A stretch of 38,580 nucleotides of DNA from Actinoplanes nipponensis (GCF_016862275.1 NZ_BOMQ01000007.1:1-38580); one strand, 5' to 3'; shown: positions 7,924-15,515, numbered from the stretch's first letter. A program made the numbers and translations. Notes: generated from the letters alone by a model not told the origin.

Positions 7924-8670
7924 TTATCCCGGCAGGCCGGCCAGGGCCGCGGTGGGGATCGCGATCCAGCCCTCGGTCCGGGCGGCGGCCAGCTCCCGCT
8001 CGCCGGGCCGGCCGACCTGATCCCGTACGGCGGCCCGCGCGGTCAGCGCCGCGACGACGGCGTCCAACGCGTGGTCGCTGCGCCGGCACAGCTGCTCGTG
8101 GTCGCCCAGATCGAGCCAGGGCGCGGCCTGCTGCAGCCGGTCGACGACGACGCCGAGCGCGGCCCGGTTGCCGGCGGTCTTGTAGCCGCGCCAGGGCAGC
8201 CCCCACACCTTGAGCGAGGCGGCGGGATAGACCTCCACGACGGCGCCGGCGCCGCTGCGGTCGACGTCGCGCCCGGCCCGGGCCAGGCGGGTCTGCAGCG
8301 CCGCGCAGCGCATGGCGGTGTGCCCGATGCGGTCCGCGGACACGCTCAGCGGCACCAGGCCGGTCATCCGGCGGGCCACCTCGTCGGTGTGCCGCCAGGC
8401 CAGCCGGCGCCGCCACTGCTTGGCCGCCACGTCCGCGGGGACCGGCGCCGGGCCGGCGCGGTGCGCGCTGACGAACGCGACGAACTCGTCCGGCCAGCCC
8501 AGCGGGCAGTCGATGCCGGTCTTGGCGGCCCGCCCGGCCAGCTCGACGATCGCGTCGTCGTCCGCGGGCACGGCGACGAGCCGCACCTCGGCGCCGGAGG
8601 CGGACCAGGCCACGGCCGCGATGGCGGTGCCGACCGGGTCGGCGGCGAGGTCGACTCCGGCGGTCAGCAC
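7924..8670 (-). CDS. DUF429 family protein (predicted RNase H-like fold)
   Basis: A 248-aa protein with the DUF429 signature: an early acidic strand (GVDLAADP, Asp7), IDCPLGWP (53-60), EVYPAAS in the middle and DHALDAVVAALTAR towards the end. These acidic residues are arranged as in RNase H-like enzymes, and the family is predicted to be nucleases, but no activity is established to my knowledge. It leads a probable two-gene operon with the downstream alpha/beta hydrolase. The start at 8670 places the first conserved strand directly at the N-terminus, as usual for the family. Confidence 0.75.
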   Translation of the reverse strand: MLTAGVDLAADPVGTAIAAVAWSASGAEVRLVAVPADDDAIVELAGRAAKTGIDCPLGWPDEFVAFVSAHRAGPAPVPADVAAKQWRRRLAWRHTDEVARRMTGLVPLSVSADRIGHTAMRCAALQTRLARAGRDVDRSGAGAVVEVYPAASLKVWGLPWRGYKTAGNRAALGVVVDRLQQAAPWLDLGDHEQLCRRSDHALDAVVAALTARAAVRDQVGRPGERELAAARTEGWIAIPTAALAGLPG

Positions 8671-8830
8671 GCGCCGACCCTACGCGTACGCCGGACGACG
8701 CCCGGCGGGGGTCGTGCCCGGCGGTCGGCGCAGCGGCGATCCGCCGAATGTGCGGCCGATGCAACTAATGGGGGTCCAGCTCCGTCTTGGAGAGTGGGGC
8801 GTGGGAAGCACCCCGGATGCCGCCGGAGGT

Positions 8831-8854
8831 CAGGTCAGTGCCCCCGCTGACCTG
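8831..8854. terminator. Hairpin downstream of the mug/VOC genes
   Basis: Perfect 8-bp arms CAGGTCAG and CTGACCTG enclose an 8-nt loop. It lies in the 264-bp gap beyond the leftward mug-VOC pair and before the leftward DUF429 gene, so it could end the mug-VOC transcript. No T-tract is seen on the minus strand. Confidence 0.4.
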
Positions 8855-8862
8855 GCTTTCGG

Positions 8863-8934
8863 CCGGGCCACGGCGGTGCGCCCGGAGCCACGGCGGTGCG
8901 CCGGAGCCACGGCGGTGCGGCCGGGCCACGCCGG
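8863..8934. repeat. Tandem repeat, 19-20 bp unit, about 3.7 copies
   Basis: The unit is CCGGAGCCACGGCGGTGCG, with the first and last copies reading CCGGGCCACG. The array ends exactly where the glycosylase-like remnant begins. No coding role is apparent. Confidence 0.75.
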
Positions 8935-9033
8935 TCACCGGTCCGCCGCCTCCCGCAGCTTGGCGTACGCCGCGGCCGGGGTGTTCACCGTGTAGTGCGC
9001 GTTCAGCCCGCTGGAGGGGCTGACGGTGATTCC
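8935..9033 (-). pseudogene. C-terminal remnant of a Mug-type DNA glycosylase
   Basis: In the frame ending at the TGA of 8935-8937, the last 32 codons read like the end of a mismatch-specific uracil-DNA glycosylase. SPSSGLNAHYT is followed after a short gap by AYAKLREAADR. The intact Mug encoded next door has NPSGLNAHF and EYARLRHA at the equivalent places. No start or upstream domain exists. The fragment overlaps the last 31 bp of the VOC gene in another frame. DNA identity to the neighbouring mug is low, so this looks like an old or foreign copy rather than a recent duplication. Confidence 0.6.
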
Positions 9034-9437
9034 CGGTGTGCCGTGAGCGGTGACCTGTCGCCGACCAGCCACAGGTGACCGAACGGGTCCAGGAAGCCGC
9101 CCTGGCGGTGGACGCCCCAGGGCATGTCGTGGTCGCGGATCTGGTCGACGCTGCCGTCGGCTCCGGCCGCCACCGCGCGGGCGATGAAGGCGTCGGGATC
9201 GTCCACGAAGACCTCGACGCGCACCGTTCTGGTGCCGGCGGCGGCCGGGGTGTCCCAGCCGTTGTGCTCCGGTTCACCGAGGAAGAACGGGGCTCCGCCG
9301 ACCGTCAACCCGACGACCCCGCCGAGGTTCCACAGCTCGGTGGCGCCGAGTGCCTCCGCGTACCATCGCGCGGCCGCTGTCGCGTCCGGCACGGCGAGCA
9401 TCAAGGAGAGGACGGGGCGCTGTTCTGCCGGCGTCAT
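9003..9437 (-). CDS. VOC (glyoxalase/bleomycin resistance-like) family protein
   Basis: A 144-aa protein with the paired beta-alpha-beta-beta-beta modules of the vicinal oxygen chelate fold. LSLMLAVPDATAAARWYAEALGA opens the first module and VEVFVDDPDAFIARAVAAGA the second, which ends at GGFLDPFGHLWLVGDR. The last 17 or so residues (after VGDR) are not typical and lie in the DNA shared with the glycosylase remnant. The ATG overlaps the mug stop (ATGA, 9434-9437) and has AAGGAG 7 nt upstream. The family binds a metal and handles small molecules; the substrate here is unknown. Confidence 0.82.
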   Translation of the reverse strand: MTPAEQRPVLSLMLAVPDATAAARWYAEALGATELWNLGGVVGLTVGGAPFFLGEPEHNGWDTPAAAGTRTVRVEVFVDDPDAFIARAVAAGADGSVDQIRDHDMPWGVHRQGGFLDPFGHLWLVGDRSPLTAHRESPSAPPAG

Positions 9438-10039
9438 GGGCGGTCTCCTTCGGGCCGGTCGGCAGGTGGATCGGACACAGCATGCCGCAGCCGGGCGTAC
9501 TCGGTGGAGAGTCCCTGAAGATCGAAGTGTGCGTTGAGGCCGCTCGGGTTCGGCAGCACCCACACCGGCACCCCGCCGACGGTCTCCTCCTGCGGGCCGA
9601 TCCGGGCCTTGGGCCGGCCGAAGGCCGCACGGTACGCCGTCACGCCCAGCACGGCGAGGTACCGCGGCTGCCACGTCGTCACCAGTTGCGTCAGCAGCCG
9701 GCCGCCGGCGACCAGCTCCGCCGGGGACAGCTCGTCCGCGCGGGCGGTCGCCCGGGCCACGACGTTGGTGATGCCCAGGCCGAGCCCCGGCAGCGTGCCT
9801 TGCTCGGACGGGTGCAGCAGCGCCGGGGTGAAGCCCGCCCGGTGCAGCGCGGGCCAGAACCGGTTGCCGGGGCGGGCGAAGTGATGGCCGGTGGCGGCCG
9901 AGTACAGGCTCGGGTTGATGCCGGAGAACAGCACCCGCAGGCCCGGCCCGACCAGGTCGGGGATCGTGCGGTTGGCGGCGGCGGCGACCTCGTCGGCCGT
10001 CGGCGGCCGGAACGCGGGCGGCGGCACGGCGGACAGCAT
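9434..10039 (-). CDS. mug: G/U mismatch-specific uracil-DNA glycosylase (Mug family)
   Basis: A 201-aa DNA repair enzyme that removes uracil or related lesions opposite guanine. The water-activating motif is GINPSLYSA (Asn42), and the minor-groove insertion motif is NPSGLNAH (164-171). GHHFARPGNRFW (51-62) is the expected second conserved block. Length agrees with actinobacterial homologues; the last 15 residues (PPADRPEGDRP) are a variable tail that overlaps the VOC start. Co-translation with the VOC gene is indicated by the ATGA overlap. A second, broken glycosylase end lies beyond the VOC gene. Confidence 0.88.
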   Translation of the reverse strand: MLSAVPPPAFRPPTADEVAAAANRTIPDLVGPGLRVLFSGINPSLYSAATGHHFARPGNRFWPALHRAGFTPALLHPSEQGTLPGLGLGITNVVARATARADELSPAELVAGGRLLTQLVTTWQPRYLAVLGVTAYRAAFGRPKARIGPQEETVGGVPVWVLPNPSGLNAHFDLQGLSTEYARLRHAVSDPPADRPEGDRP

Positions 10040-10080
10040 CCGCCCAGCCTATCGATCGGCGTCCGGCTCGCCGGGCGCGT

Positions 10081-10836
10081 TCACAGCGTCCGCAGCGCGC
10101 CGCCGTCGACGGGGATGGTCAGGCCGGTCAGGTAGCTCGCCGCGGGCGACAGCACGAAGGCCGCCACCCGGCCGAACTCCTCCGGCTCGCCCAGCCGGCC
10201 CAGCGGGACCGCGGCCGCCGCCTCGGCCGCGGCCGCCTCGGCGTTCCCGGTGGCGTCGAACAGCTCCCGGTTGCGGTCGGTCATGATCCGGCCCGGCAGC
10301 AGGCTCACCACCCGGACGCCGCGGGGGGCGTACTGGTCGGCCATGTCCTTCGCGGCCCCCGCCAGCCCGGGCCGCAGCCCGTTGGACAGGCCCAGCCCGG
10401 CGATCGGGGTCCGCGCCGAGGTGGACAGGACCAGGGCGATCGCCCCGCCCTCGGTCAGCGCGGCCGCGACCGTGCGCGCCGCCCGTACCGTGCCCAGGAA
10501 GACCGTCTCGAACGCCGCGCGCCACTGGTCGTCGGTCATCTCCGCGGCCGTGCCGCGGGCCGGGCCGCCCACCGAGATCAGCGCGCCGTCGAGCCGGCCG
10601 AACCGTTCCCGCGCGGCGCGCACCAGCAGCTCCGGCGTGCCCGGCTCGGTCAGGTCCGCGACCACCCCGGCCGCGCCGTCGCCGAGCGTGGCAACGGCCG
10701 CGTCGACCGCCTCCTGCGAGCGCGACGAGATGACCACCTTGGCCCCGTCGGCGACCAGCGCCCGGGCGGTGGCGAGACCGAGGCCCCTCGAGGCGCCGGT
10801 GAGGACGAAGACGCGGTCAGCGAGCCCGAGATCCAT
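10081..10836 (-). CDS. SDR-family oxidoreductase-like protein with degenerate active site
   Basis: A 251-aa Rossmann-fold protein. The nucleotide-binding motif TGASRGLG (13-20) is intact and VDGGALRTL ends the protein as usual. The catalytic YxxxK is missing: by alignment around GLSNGLRPGLAG, the Tyr position is Ser151 and the Lys position is Arg155. A serine cluster (138-140) remains. This matches FabG-like subgroups whose catalytic residues are not conserved. It may bind NAD(P)H without classical reductase activity. It lies 36 bp downstream of the XRE regulator on the same strand and is probably co-transcribed with it. Confidence 0.82.
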   Translation of the reverse strand: MDLGLADRVFVLTGASRGLGLATARALVADGAKVVISSRSQEAVDAAVATLGDGAAGVVADLTEPGTPELLVRAARERFGRLDGALISVGGPARGTAAEMTDDQWRAAFETVFLGTVRAARTVAAALTEGGAIALVLSTSARTPIAGLGLSNGLRPGLAGAAKDMADQYAPRGVRVVSLLPGRIMTDRNRELFDATGNAEAAAAEAAAAVPLGRLGEPEEFGRVAAFVLSPAASYLTGLTIPVDGGALRTL

Positions 10837-10872
10837 GCCGCCGATCCTGCCACCCGCGCGCCGGTCGCGTCG

Positions 10873-11631
10873 TCACCGGGCGCGCAGGAAGTCGGCGGTG
10901 GCCGCGTCCGCCGGCAGGAACGACTCGACGGCCAGCTCGTCCAGGGTGACGTCCAGCGGGGTGCCGAGCACCGACGTGACGCTGAAGAAGGACAGCTCGC
11001 GGCCGTCGACGGCGTACCGCAGCGGCACGACCAGGCCGTCCGTCCGGGCCGCGGCCGACCCGCCGGGCAGGGCCAGCAGCTCGTCGTGCAGCGAGCGCAG
11101 CACCGGATCGCCGGTGGCCAGCGCCTGGCGGTCCAGCCGGTGCAGGATGTGCGCGCGCCACTCGCCCAGGTTCCGGATCCGCGGCGCCATGCCGTCCGGG
11201 TGCAACGACAGCCGCAGCACGTTGACCGGCGGTTCCAGCAGCTCGGGGGCCGCGCCCGCGGTCAGCAGCGGCACCCCCGCGTTGGCGTCGACCAGGGTCC
11301 AGTGCCGGTCGATCAGGACCGCCGGATACGGCTCGTGCCCGGCCAGCACGGCCCGCAGCGATGCCAGCACGGCGGCCAGGCCCGGGCCGCGGAGATCACC
11401 CTCGGGATAGGCGGGTGCGAACCCGCCGGCCAGCAGCAGCGCATTGCGGGCGCGCAACGGTACGGCCAGCTCCTCGGCCAACCGCAGGATCATCTCCCGG
11501 GTCGGACGGGCCCGGCCGGTCTCCACGAACGACAGGTGCCGCGCCGACACCCCGGCCCGGCCGGCGAGCTGGAGCTGGCTCAGCCGGCGGTTGCCGCGCC
11601 ACCCGCGCAGCAGCACCCCCACGTCGCTCAT
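10873..11631 (-). CDS. XRE-family regulator with MmyB-like ligand-binding domain
   Basis: A 252-aa regulator. The N-terminal helix-turn-helix (about 5-60) contains LSQLQLAGRAGVSARHLSF and the GRARPTREMILRLA segment typical of this group. The C-terminal PAS-like domain (about 85-250), with YPAVLIDRHWTLVDAN and the WRAHILHRL block, matches the MmyB ligand-binding domain, which binds a fatty acid in a structurally studied member. The ATG at 11631 has only a weak ribosome binding site. It is divergent from an NTF2-like gene, and the tandem TTACC/GGTAA sites in between are its likely operators. Confidence 0.87.
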   Translation of the reverse strand: MSDVGVLLRGWRGNRRLSQLQLAGRAGVSARHLSFVETGRARPTREMILRLAEELAVPLRARNALLLAGGFAPAYPEGDLRGPGLAAVLASLRAVLAGHEPYPAVLIDRHWTLVDANAGVPLLTAGAAPELLEPPVNVLRLSLHPDGMAPRIRNLGEWRAHILHRLDRQALATGDPVLRSLHDELLALPGGSAAARTDGLVVPLRYAVDGRELSFFSVTSVLGTPLDVTLDELAVESFLPADAATADFLRAR

Positions 11632-11666
11632 GCCCCGATGGTAGGTATCGGCCCGCGGCCCGCCGA

Positions 11667-11695
11667 TTACCTGCCGGGTATTACCTGCCGGGTAA
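11667..11695. promoter_or_regulatory. Tandem operator for the XRE regulator
   Basis: Two adjacent copies of TTACCTGCCGGGTA (11667-11680 and 11681-11694) follow each other with a 14-bp period. Each is a dyad of TACC and GGTA around 5 bp, and GATTACC at the left edge mirrors GGTAATC at the right edge. The pair lies 36 bp from the regulator start and 70 bp from the NTF2-like start, well placed to control both. Confidence 0.7.
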
Positions 11696-11764
11696 TCGAC
11701 CGGACTACCGGCGGCGGGCGACGGTGGTGGCGGCAGACCACCCGACCGAGCGAGGGGAACAGAC

Positions 11765-12136
11765 ATGAGTGACTTCGAAGCCGTGGTGCAGCACTACCTG
11801 GCCGCCTGGAACGAGACGGACCCCGGCCGCCGCCGTGCCGCCGTCGCGGACGTCTTCGCCGACGACGTCCGCTACGTCGACCCGGTGGCGGCCGTGGCGG
11901 GCCACGCCGCGCTGGACGGCCTGATCGGCGCCGTGCAGGGGCAGTTCCCGGGGTACGTCTTCACGCCCGGCGGCCCGGTGGACGCCCACCACGAGCAGGC
12001 CCGGTTCACCTGGCACCTGGGTCCGGCGGGACAGGAGCCGGTGGTGGCCGGCTTCGACGTGGCGGAGCTGGGGCCGGACGGGCGGATCCGTACGGTCCTG
12101 GGCTTCATCGACCGGGCCCCGGCCGCCCTGGGCTGA
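11765..12136 (+). CDS. NTF2/SnoaL-like small protein
   Basis: A 123-aa cone-shaped alpha+beta fold protein. It begins with a long helix (FEAVVQHYLAAWNETDPGRRRAAVADVFADDVRYVDP) and continues with the strands expected for SnoaL-like proteins (FTWHLGPAG, VVAGFDVAELGPDGRI, GFIDRAP). The family includes polyketide cyclases, isomerases and non-catalytic carriers, so no reaction is assigned. GAGGGGA precedes the ATG by 6-7 nt. It is divergent from the XRE regulator and ends at a strong hairpin. Confidence 0.8.
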   Translation: MSDFEAVVQHYLAAWNETDPGRRRAAVADVFADDVRYVDPVAAVAGHAALDGLIGAVQGQFPGYVFTPGGPVDAHHEQARFTWHLGPAGQEPVVAGFDVAELGPDGRIRTVLGFIDRAPAALG

Positions 12137-12149
12137 CCACCCCGGCAGC

Positions 12150-12179
12150 GCGGGGCCCGGCCATCCGGCCGGGCCCCGC
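12150..12179. terminator. Bidirectional terminator hairpin between convergent genes
   Basis: Two perfectly complementary 13-bp arms (GCGGGGCCCGGCC and GGCCGGGCCCCGC) around the 4-nt loop ATCC. It lies 13 bp after the NTF2-like gene and 10 bp after the end of the cutinase gene on the opposite strand, so it can serve both. There is no T-tract, as is common at such GC content. Confidence 0.8.
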
Positions 12180-12189
12180 CCCGTGCGCC

Positions 12190-12846
12190 CTACAGCCGGC
12201 CGACCGCGAAGTCGGCCGCCCGCCCGGCGTCGGCGGTGTAGCTCAGGTGAGCCAGCACGCTGGTGCCCCTCGGGTCGCACACGACGTCGCCGGTGGCGCA
12301 GATGTCCAGGGTCCGCTCCGCGTAGACGCCGGTGATGCCGCGGCCCAGCTTGCGCAGCGGGTACCCGAACACCAGCACGGCCGCCACCCGCGGCTGGATC
12401 GCCGCGGGGATGGTGGCCACCACCGGCCCGCCGACGCTCGCGCCCTGGGAGCTGATGCCGAGCGAGTTGCCCACCACGTTGGCGCCCTGGGAGTAGCCGA
12501 CCAGGACGAACCGCTGGCCGGGACAGGCGCCCGCCTGGTCGGTGACGTGCTGGACCAGCGCCCGGTTGCCGGCGGTCGGCGACGTCGGGCTGACGCTGGC
12601 CGGGTATTCGACGGCGTGGCTGGTCAGCGTCGTGTCGTCGGCCCGCCGCTGGATCGCGGCGAACACGGGGTCGCCGACGATCAGGCCCAGCCGGCCGGGC
12701 TCGGCGGTGCCGCGCGCCACGACCACGTCGACCTCGGCGCACGGCGCGGCGGCCGCGGCCGGGGCGGCCGCCACCACTGCGGCGCCGGCGGACAGCAGCG
12801 CGGCGGCGAGCAGGACGCGGGCGCGGCCGGGCAGGGAAACGCGCAT
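12190..12846 (-). CDS. Secreted cutinase-family serine esterase
   Basis: A 218-aa secreted protein. A signal peptide of about 33-35 residues (RAR, a hydrophobic core, then an Ala-rich cleavage region) leads to the mature enzyme. The nucleophile motif is GYSQG with Ser119; Asp187 (CATGDVVC) and His200 (LAHLSY) complete the triad. Cys36/Cys108 and Cys183/Cys190 fit the two cutinase disulfides. Relatives hydrolyse lipid esters, cutin or polyesters. The ATG at 12846 has AGGTGA 5 nt upstream. It is divergent from a PucR-type regulator, with repeated CACCGnGGTG motifs in between. Confidence 0.88.
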   Translation of the reverse strand: MRVSLPGRARVLLAAALLSAGAAVVAAAPAAAAAPCAEVDVVVARGTAEPGRLGLIVGDPVFAAIQRRADDTTLTSHAVEYPASVSPTSPTAGNRALVQHVTDQAGACPGQRFVLVGYSQGANVVGNSLGISSQGASVGGPVVATIPAAIQPRVAAVLVFGYPLRKLGRGITGVYAERTLDICATGDVVCDPRGTSVLAHLSYTADAGRAADFAVGRL

Positions 12847-12918
12847 GGGATCACCTCTGCTTCTCGGGAGGGCTGGTGGAGGCCCGAAGCTAACGAGGCG
12901 GGCGGGACCGGCAGTAGT

Positions 12919-12988
12919 CACCGAGGTGCTGATGTCGGCGCCCGGAAGTGTCACCGCGGTGCGCGTCCGCCCGCTGCCACCGGGGGTG
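12919..12988. promoter_or_regulatory. Three CACCGnGGTG-like sites between cutinase and PucR-type genes
   Basis: CACCGAGGTG (12919-12928), the perfect palindrome CACCGCGGTG (12952-12961) and CACCGGGGGTG (12978-12988) are spaced 33 and 26 bp apart in the divergent control region. They may be operators for the PucR-type regulator. The motif is GC-rich and may recur by chance. Confidence 0.4.
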
Positions 12989-13021
12989 GTCACGCCGCCG
13001 AGAATCGACGACCATCGCTGT

Positions 13022-14269
13022 ATGCGGCTGTCGAACCACGCGATCATCGCCGGGTCGGCGGGCGGCACCGAGGCCGCGACCGTCGAGCTGCTGCGCGCCG
13101 ACATCCTCGGGTCGGCCGAGGAGATGGTGGGCCGGATCCGGGAGCAGGTGCCCGAGTACGCGCCGGACGCCGGCGCGCACCCGTCCGAGGCCCTGCGCCG
13201 CGGCGTCGACCTCGCCCTGCGCCGGTACGTCGAGATGCTGGACCAGCACGTCGGCCGGGGCGCGCGGGCCGGACCGGCCCGGGCCGGCGACTGGCGGGAG
13301 GTCTACCGCGCGCTGGGCGCCACCGAGCTGCGCGCCGGACGCAGCCTGGAGGCGCTGCACGCGGCCGTCCGGATCTGCGCCCGGGTGGCCAGCCGGCGGC
13401 TGCGGGCCTTCGCCGCCCGCCACGGGCTGCCGCCGGCCGCGGTGGCCTGGCTGGCCGAGGCCATCTTCGACAACATCGACGAGATCGCCCGGGTGTCGGC
13501 CGAGGGCTACGCGCGGGCGCAGGAGGACAGCGCCGGCGAGCGCGACCGGCGCCGGCGCCGCCTGGCCGAGCTGCTGGTCGCCGACCCGCCGCCCGCGCCA
13601 CGGGCGCTGGCCGCGGCCGCCGCGGGAGCGCACTGGCGGCTGCCGCGCCGGCTGGCCGTCGTGGCGCTGGCCGCGGCCGGTCCGCCGGCCCGGCCGCCGC
13701 TGCTGGCCCCGGAGATCCTGTCCGCGTGCGACGACGCCGAGCCGTACCTGATCGTTCCCGACCCCGAGGGCCGGGCCCAGGTGCGGGCGCTGGTCAACGG
13801 CCTGGCCCGGCACCGGGCCGCGGTGGGGCTGCCGGTGGCGCCGGAGCACGCCGCCCGGTCGCTGCGCTGGGCCCGGCTGGCCCTGGAGCTGGCCGGCCGG
13901 GGACACCTGCCGTGCCGGCGCCTCCTCTGGTGCGGCGACCACCTGGCCACGCTCGCCGTCTTCCAGGACGAGGCGCTGCTCGCCGCGCTCGGCGAACGCC
14001 GGCTCGCGCCGCTGGCCGGGTTGCGCGAGGACAAGCGGCGGCTGCTCGCCGAGACGCTGCTGGCCTGGCTGCGGTGCAACCAGAACGCCAACGAGGTGGC
14101 CGCCCACCTGCACGTCCATCCGCAGACGGTGCGCCACCGCCTGCGCCGGCTGACCGACCTGTTCGGGGAGCAGCTGCGCGACCCGGGGCTGCGCTTCGAG
14201 CTGGAGCTGGCCCTGCGGGCCGAGTGCTCCGGCGGCGTCCGGCGCGCCGGGAAGGCTGAACAGCGCTAG
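13022..14269 (+). CDS. PucR/CdaR-type transcriptional regulator
   Basis: A 415-aa regulator with an N-terminal helical sensory region (RsbRD-like; ATELRAGRSLEALHAAVRICARVASRRL), a middle GGDEF-like variable part and a C-terminal PucR helix-turn-helix (about 345-405). In that C-terminus, LLAWLRCNQNANEVAAHLHVHPQTVRHRLRRL is diagnostic. The ATG at 13022 lacks a clear ribosome binding site. An in-frame ATG at 12932 has GAGG 5 nt upstream and would add 30 residues, but it would place the repeated palindromes inside the gene. Its target could be the divergent cutinase gene. Its stop interlocks with that of the opposing MNIO operon in CTAG (14266-14269). Confidence 0.82.
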   Translation: MRLSNHAIIAGSAGGTEAATVELLRADILGSAEEMVGRIREQVPEYAPDAGAHPSEALRRGVDLALRRYVEMLDQHVGRGARAGPARAGDWREVYRALGATELRAGRSLEALHAAVRICARVASRRLRAFAARHGLPPAAVAWLAEAIFDNIDEIARVSAEGYARAQEDSAGERDRRRRRLAELLVADPPPAPRALAAAAAGAHWRLPRRLAVVALAAAGPPARPPLLAPEILSACDDAEPYLIVPDPEGRAQVRALVNGLARHRAAVGLPVAPEHAARSLRWARLALELAGRGHLPCRRLLWCGDHLATLAVFQDEALLAALGERRLAPLAGLREDKRRLLAETLLAWLRCNQNANEVAAHLHVHPQTVRHRLRRLTDLFGEQLRDPGLRFELELALRAECSGGVRRAGKAEQR

Positions 14270-14703
14270 CCGCGGCGCAGGACGCGTACCCGGCCGGCGA
14301 CCTGGACGACCACCGAGCCGGCCGCGCCGCGCACGGCCGGCCACCGGCGGGGCCGCGGGGCCCGCTCGCCGTCGTAGACCAGGACCGCCTCGCGGGTGGC
14401 CAGCTCCGCGCCGGCCGCGGGCGGCAGCTCCCGCCGCGCGGCCAGGTCGCGAGCCAGGTCCCAGCCGTCGCGCAGGGAGCCGCGGGTCGGCCGCGTCGCG
14501 GCCCACGCCGCGAACTGCCGCACCCAGCCGGCGCCGAGCCCGTGCGCCAGCTCCGGCCACTGCCGCGCGACCTCGCCGGCCCGCTTGCGCAGCAGCGCGA
14601 CCCGGGCCGCCTCGACCAGCCGGGCGTCGAAGCCCGGCGGCACGGCGGCCCCGGCGGTGAGCGCGGCCACGAGCTCGGCCTGGCGGTCGGCCAGCGACGT
14701 CAT
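14266..14703 (-). CDS. Small helical protein encoded with the MNIO enzyme (candidate partner)
   Basis: A 145-aa protein whose first 110 residues are helical (LADRQAELVAALTAGAAVPPGFDARLVEAARVALLRKRAGEVARQWPELAHGLG and following). A short basic beta-rich end follows (VVVQVAGRVRVLRRG). It resembles the SCO6045-like C-terminal domain, as far as I can recall. MNIO enzymes generally work with a small partner that binds the substrate peptide, and this gene occupies that position. Its ATG overlaps the MNIO stop (ATGA, 14700-14703). The partner role is inferred from position, not from recognised motifs. The stop shares CTAG with the opposing PucR-type gene. Confidence 0.6.
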   Translation of the reverse strand: MTSLADRQAELVAALTAGAAVPPGFDARLVEAARVALLRKRAGEVARQWPELAHGLGAGWVRQFAAWAATRPTRGSLRDGWDLARDLAARRELPPAAGAELATREAVLVYDGERAPRPRRWPAVRGAAGSVVVQVAGRVRVLRRG

Positions 14704-15515
14704 GTCACGGCCGGATAGCCGGAGGCCGCCGCGATGGCGTCCAGCTCGCCGCGCAGCTCCGCCGCCGCCGGGTAGTCGCCGTCGCGTTCCAGCATCAGCG
14801 CGGGCGGCCGGCGTCGGGCGCACAGCTCGGTGATCAGGTCGAGCACCGGCTGCGGTACGGCGTCGGTGTGGGTGTCGTGGTAGATCCCGTCGTGCTCGGC
14901 CCCGCCGGCCACGTGCACGTACGCGACCCGTTCCAGCGGCACGCTGTCCAGCAGGGCCAGTGGGTCGGTGCCGCGGTTGCGGGCGTTGGCGTACACGTTG
15001 GCCACGTCCAGCAGCAGCAGGGCGTCCGTGCGTTCCAGGATCTCGGTGAGGAACGCGCCCTCGTCCAGCTCGTCGTCGGGCCAGTCGAACAGCGCCGCGA
15101 TCGGCTCCAGCGCGATCGGCACCGACAGCTCCGCCCGGGTCCGCCGGACGTTGGCGACGATCGCGTCGACCGCCTCGCGGCTGCGGGGGACGGGCAGCAG
15201 GTGCCCGGCCTCGACGCCGCCCGCCCGCACGTACGCGATGTGCTCGCTGACCAGCGGCGCGCCCAGCCGTTCGGCGACCGCCGCCAGATGCGTGACCCGG
15301 GCCGGCTCGACCGGCTCGGCGCCGCCCAGCGACAGCTTCACCCCGTGCGGCACGACGGCCACGCCGCGCTCGCGCAGCTCGGCCAGCCCCACCGGCAGGT
15401 CGCCGTGGGCGTGCACGGACTCGGCCACCACCTCGGCGAAGCGCAGGCCGGGCAGCTGGGCGACGAAGCCGGCGATCTCGGGGCGCCAGCCGATGCCCAC
15501 CCCGTACGCGGTCAT
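14700..15515 (-). CDS. DUF692 family multinuclear non-heme iron oxidative enzyme (MNIO)
   Basis: A 271-aa TIM-barrel protein of the MbnB/TglH family, whose studied members use two or three iron ions to modify cysteine-containing peptides. The family's metal-site motifs are present in order: PHGVKLSLGG (His57), SEH (Glu91, His92), ALEP (Glu137), LDVANVYAN (Asp170, Asn173), VHVAGG (His201), DTHTD (Asp214, His216) and LERDGDYP (Glu243). Length is normal. Its ATG overlaps the stop of the upstream TIGR04222 gene (ATGA, 15512-15515) and its stop overlaps the next start in the same way, so the three proteins should be made in step. The likely substrate is the Cys-rich tail of the upstream protein, by inference. 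Confidence 0.9.
   Translation of the reverse strand: MTAYGVGIGWRPEIAGFVAQLPGLRFAEVVAESVHAHGDLPVGLAELRERGVAVVPHGVKLSLGGAEPVEPARVTHLAAVAERLGAPLVSEHIAYVRAGGVEAGHLLPVPRSREAVDAIVANVRRTRAELSVPIALEPIAALFDWPDDELDEGAFLTEILERTDALLLLDVANVYANARNRGTDPLALLDSVPLERVAYVHVAGGAEHDGIYHDTHTDAVPQPVLDLITELCARRRPPALMLERDGDYPAAAELRGELDAIAAASGYPAVT

Noticed and set aside
8765..9277. Minus-strand frame of 170 codons through the VOC gene end and the tandem repeat
   Set aside because: It is an alternative frame of the VOC gene; the conserved VOC pattern is in another frame, and only the short Mug-like end at 8935-9033 shows a protein resemblance.
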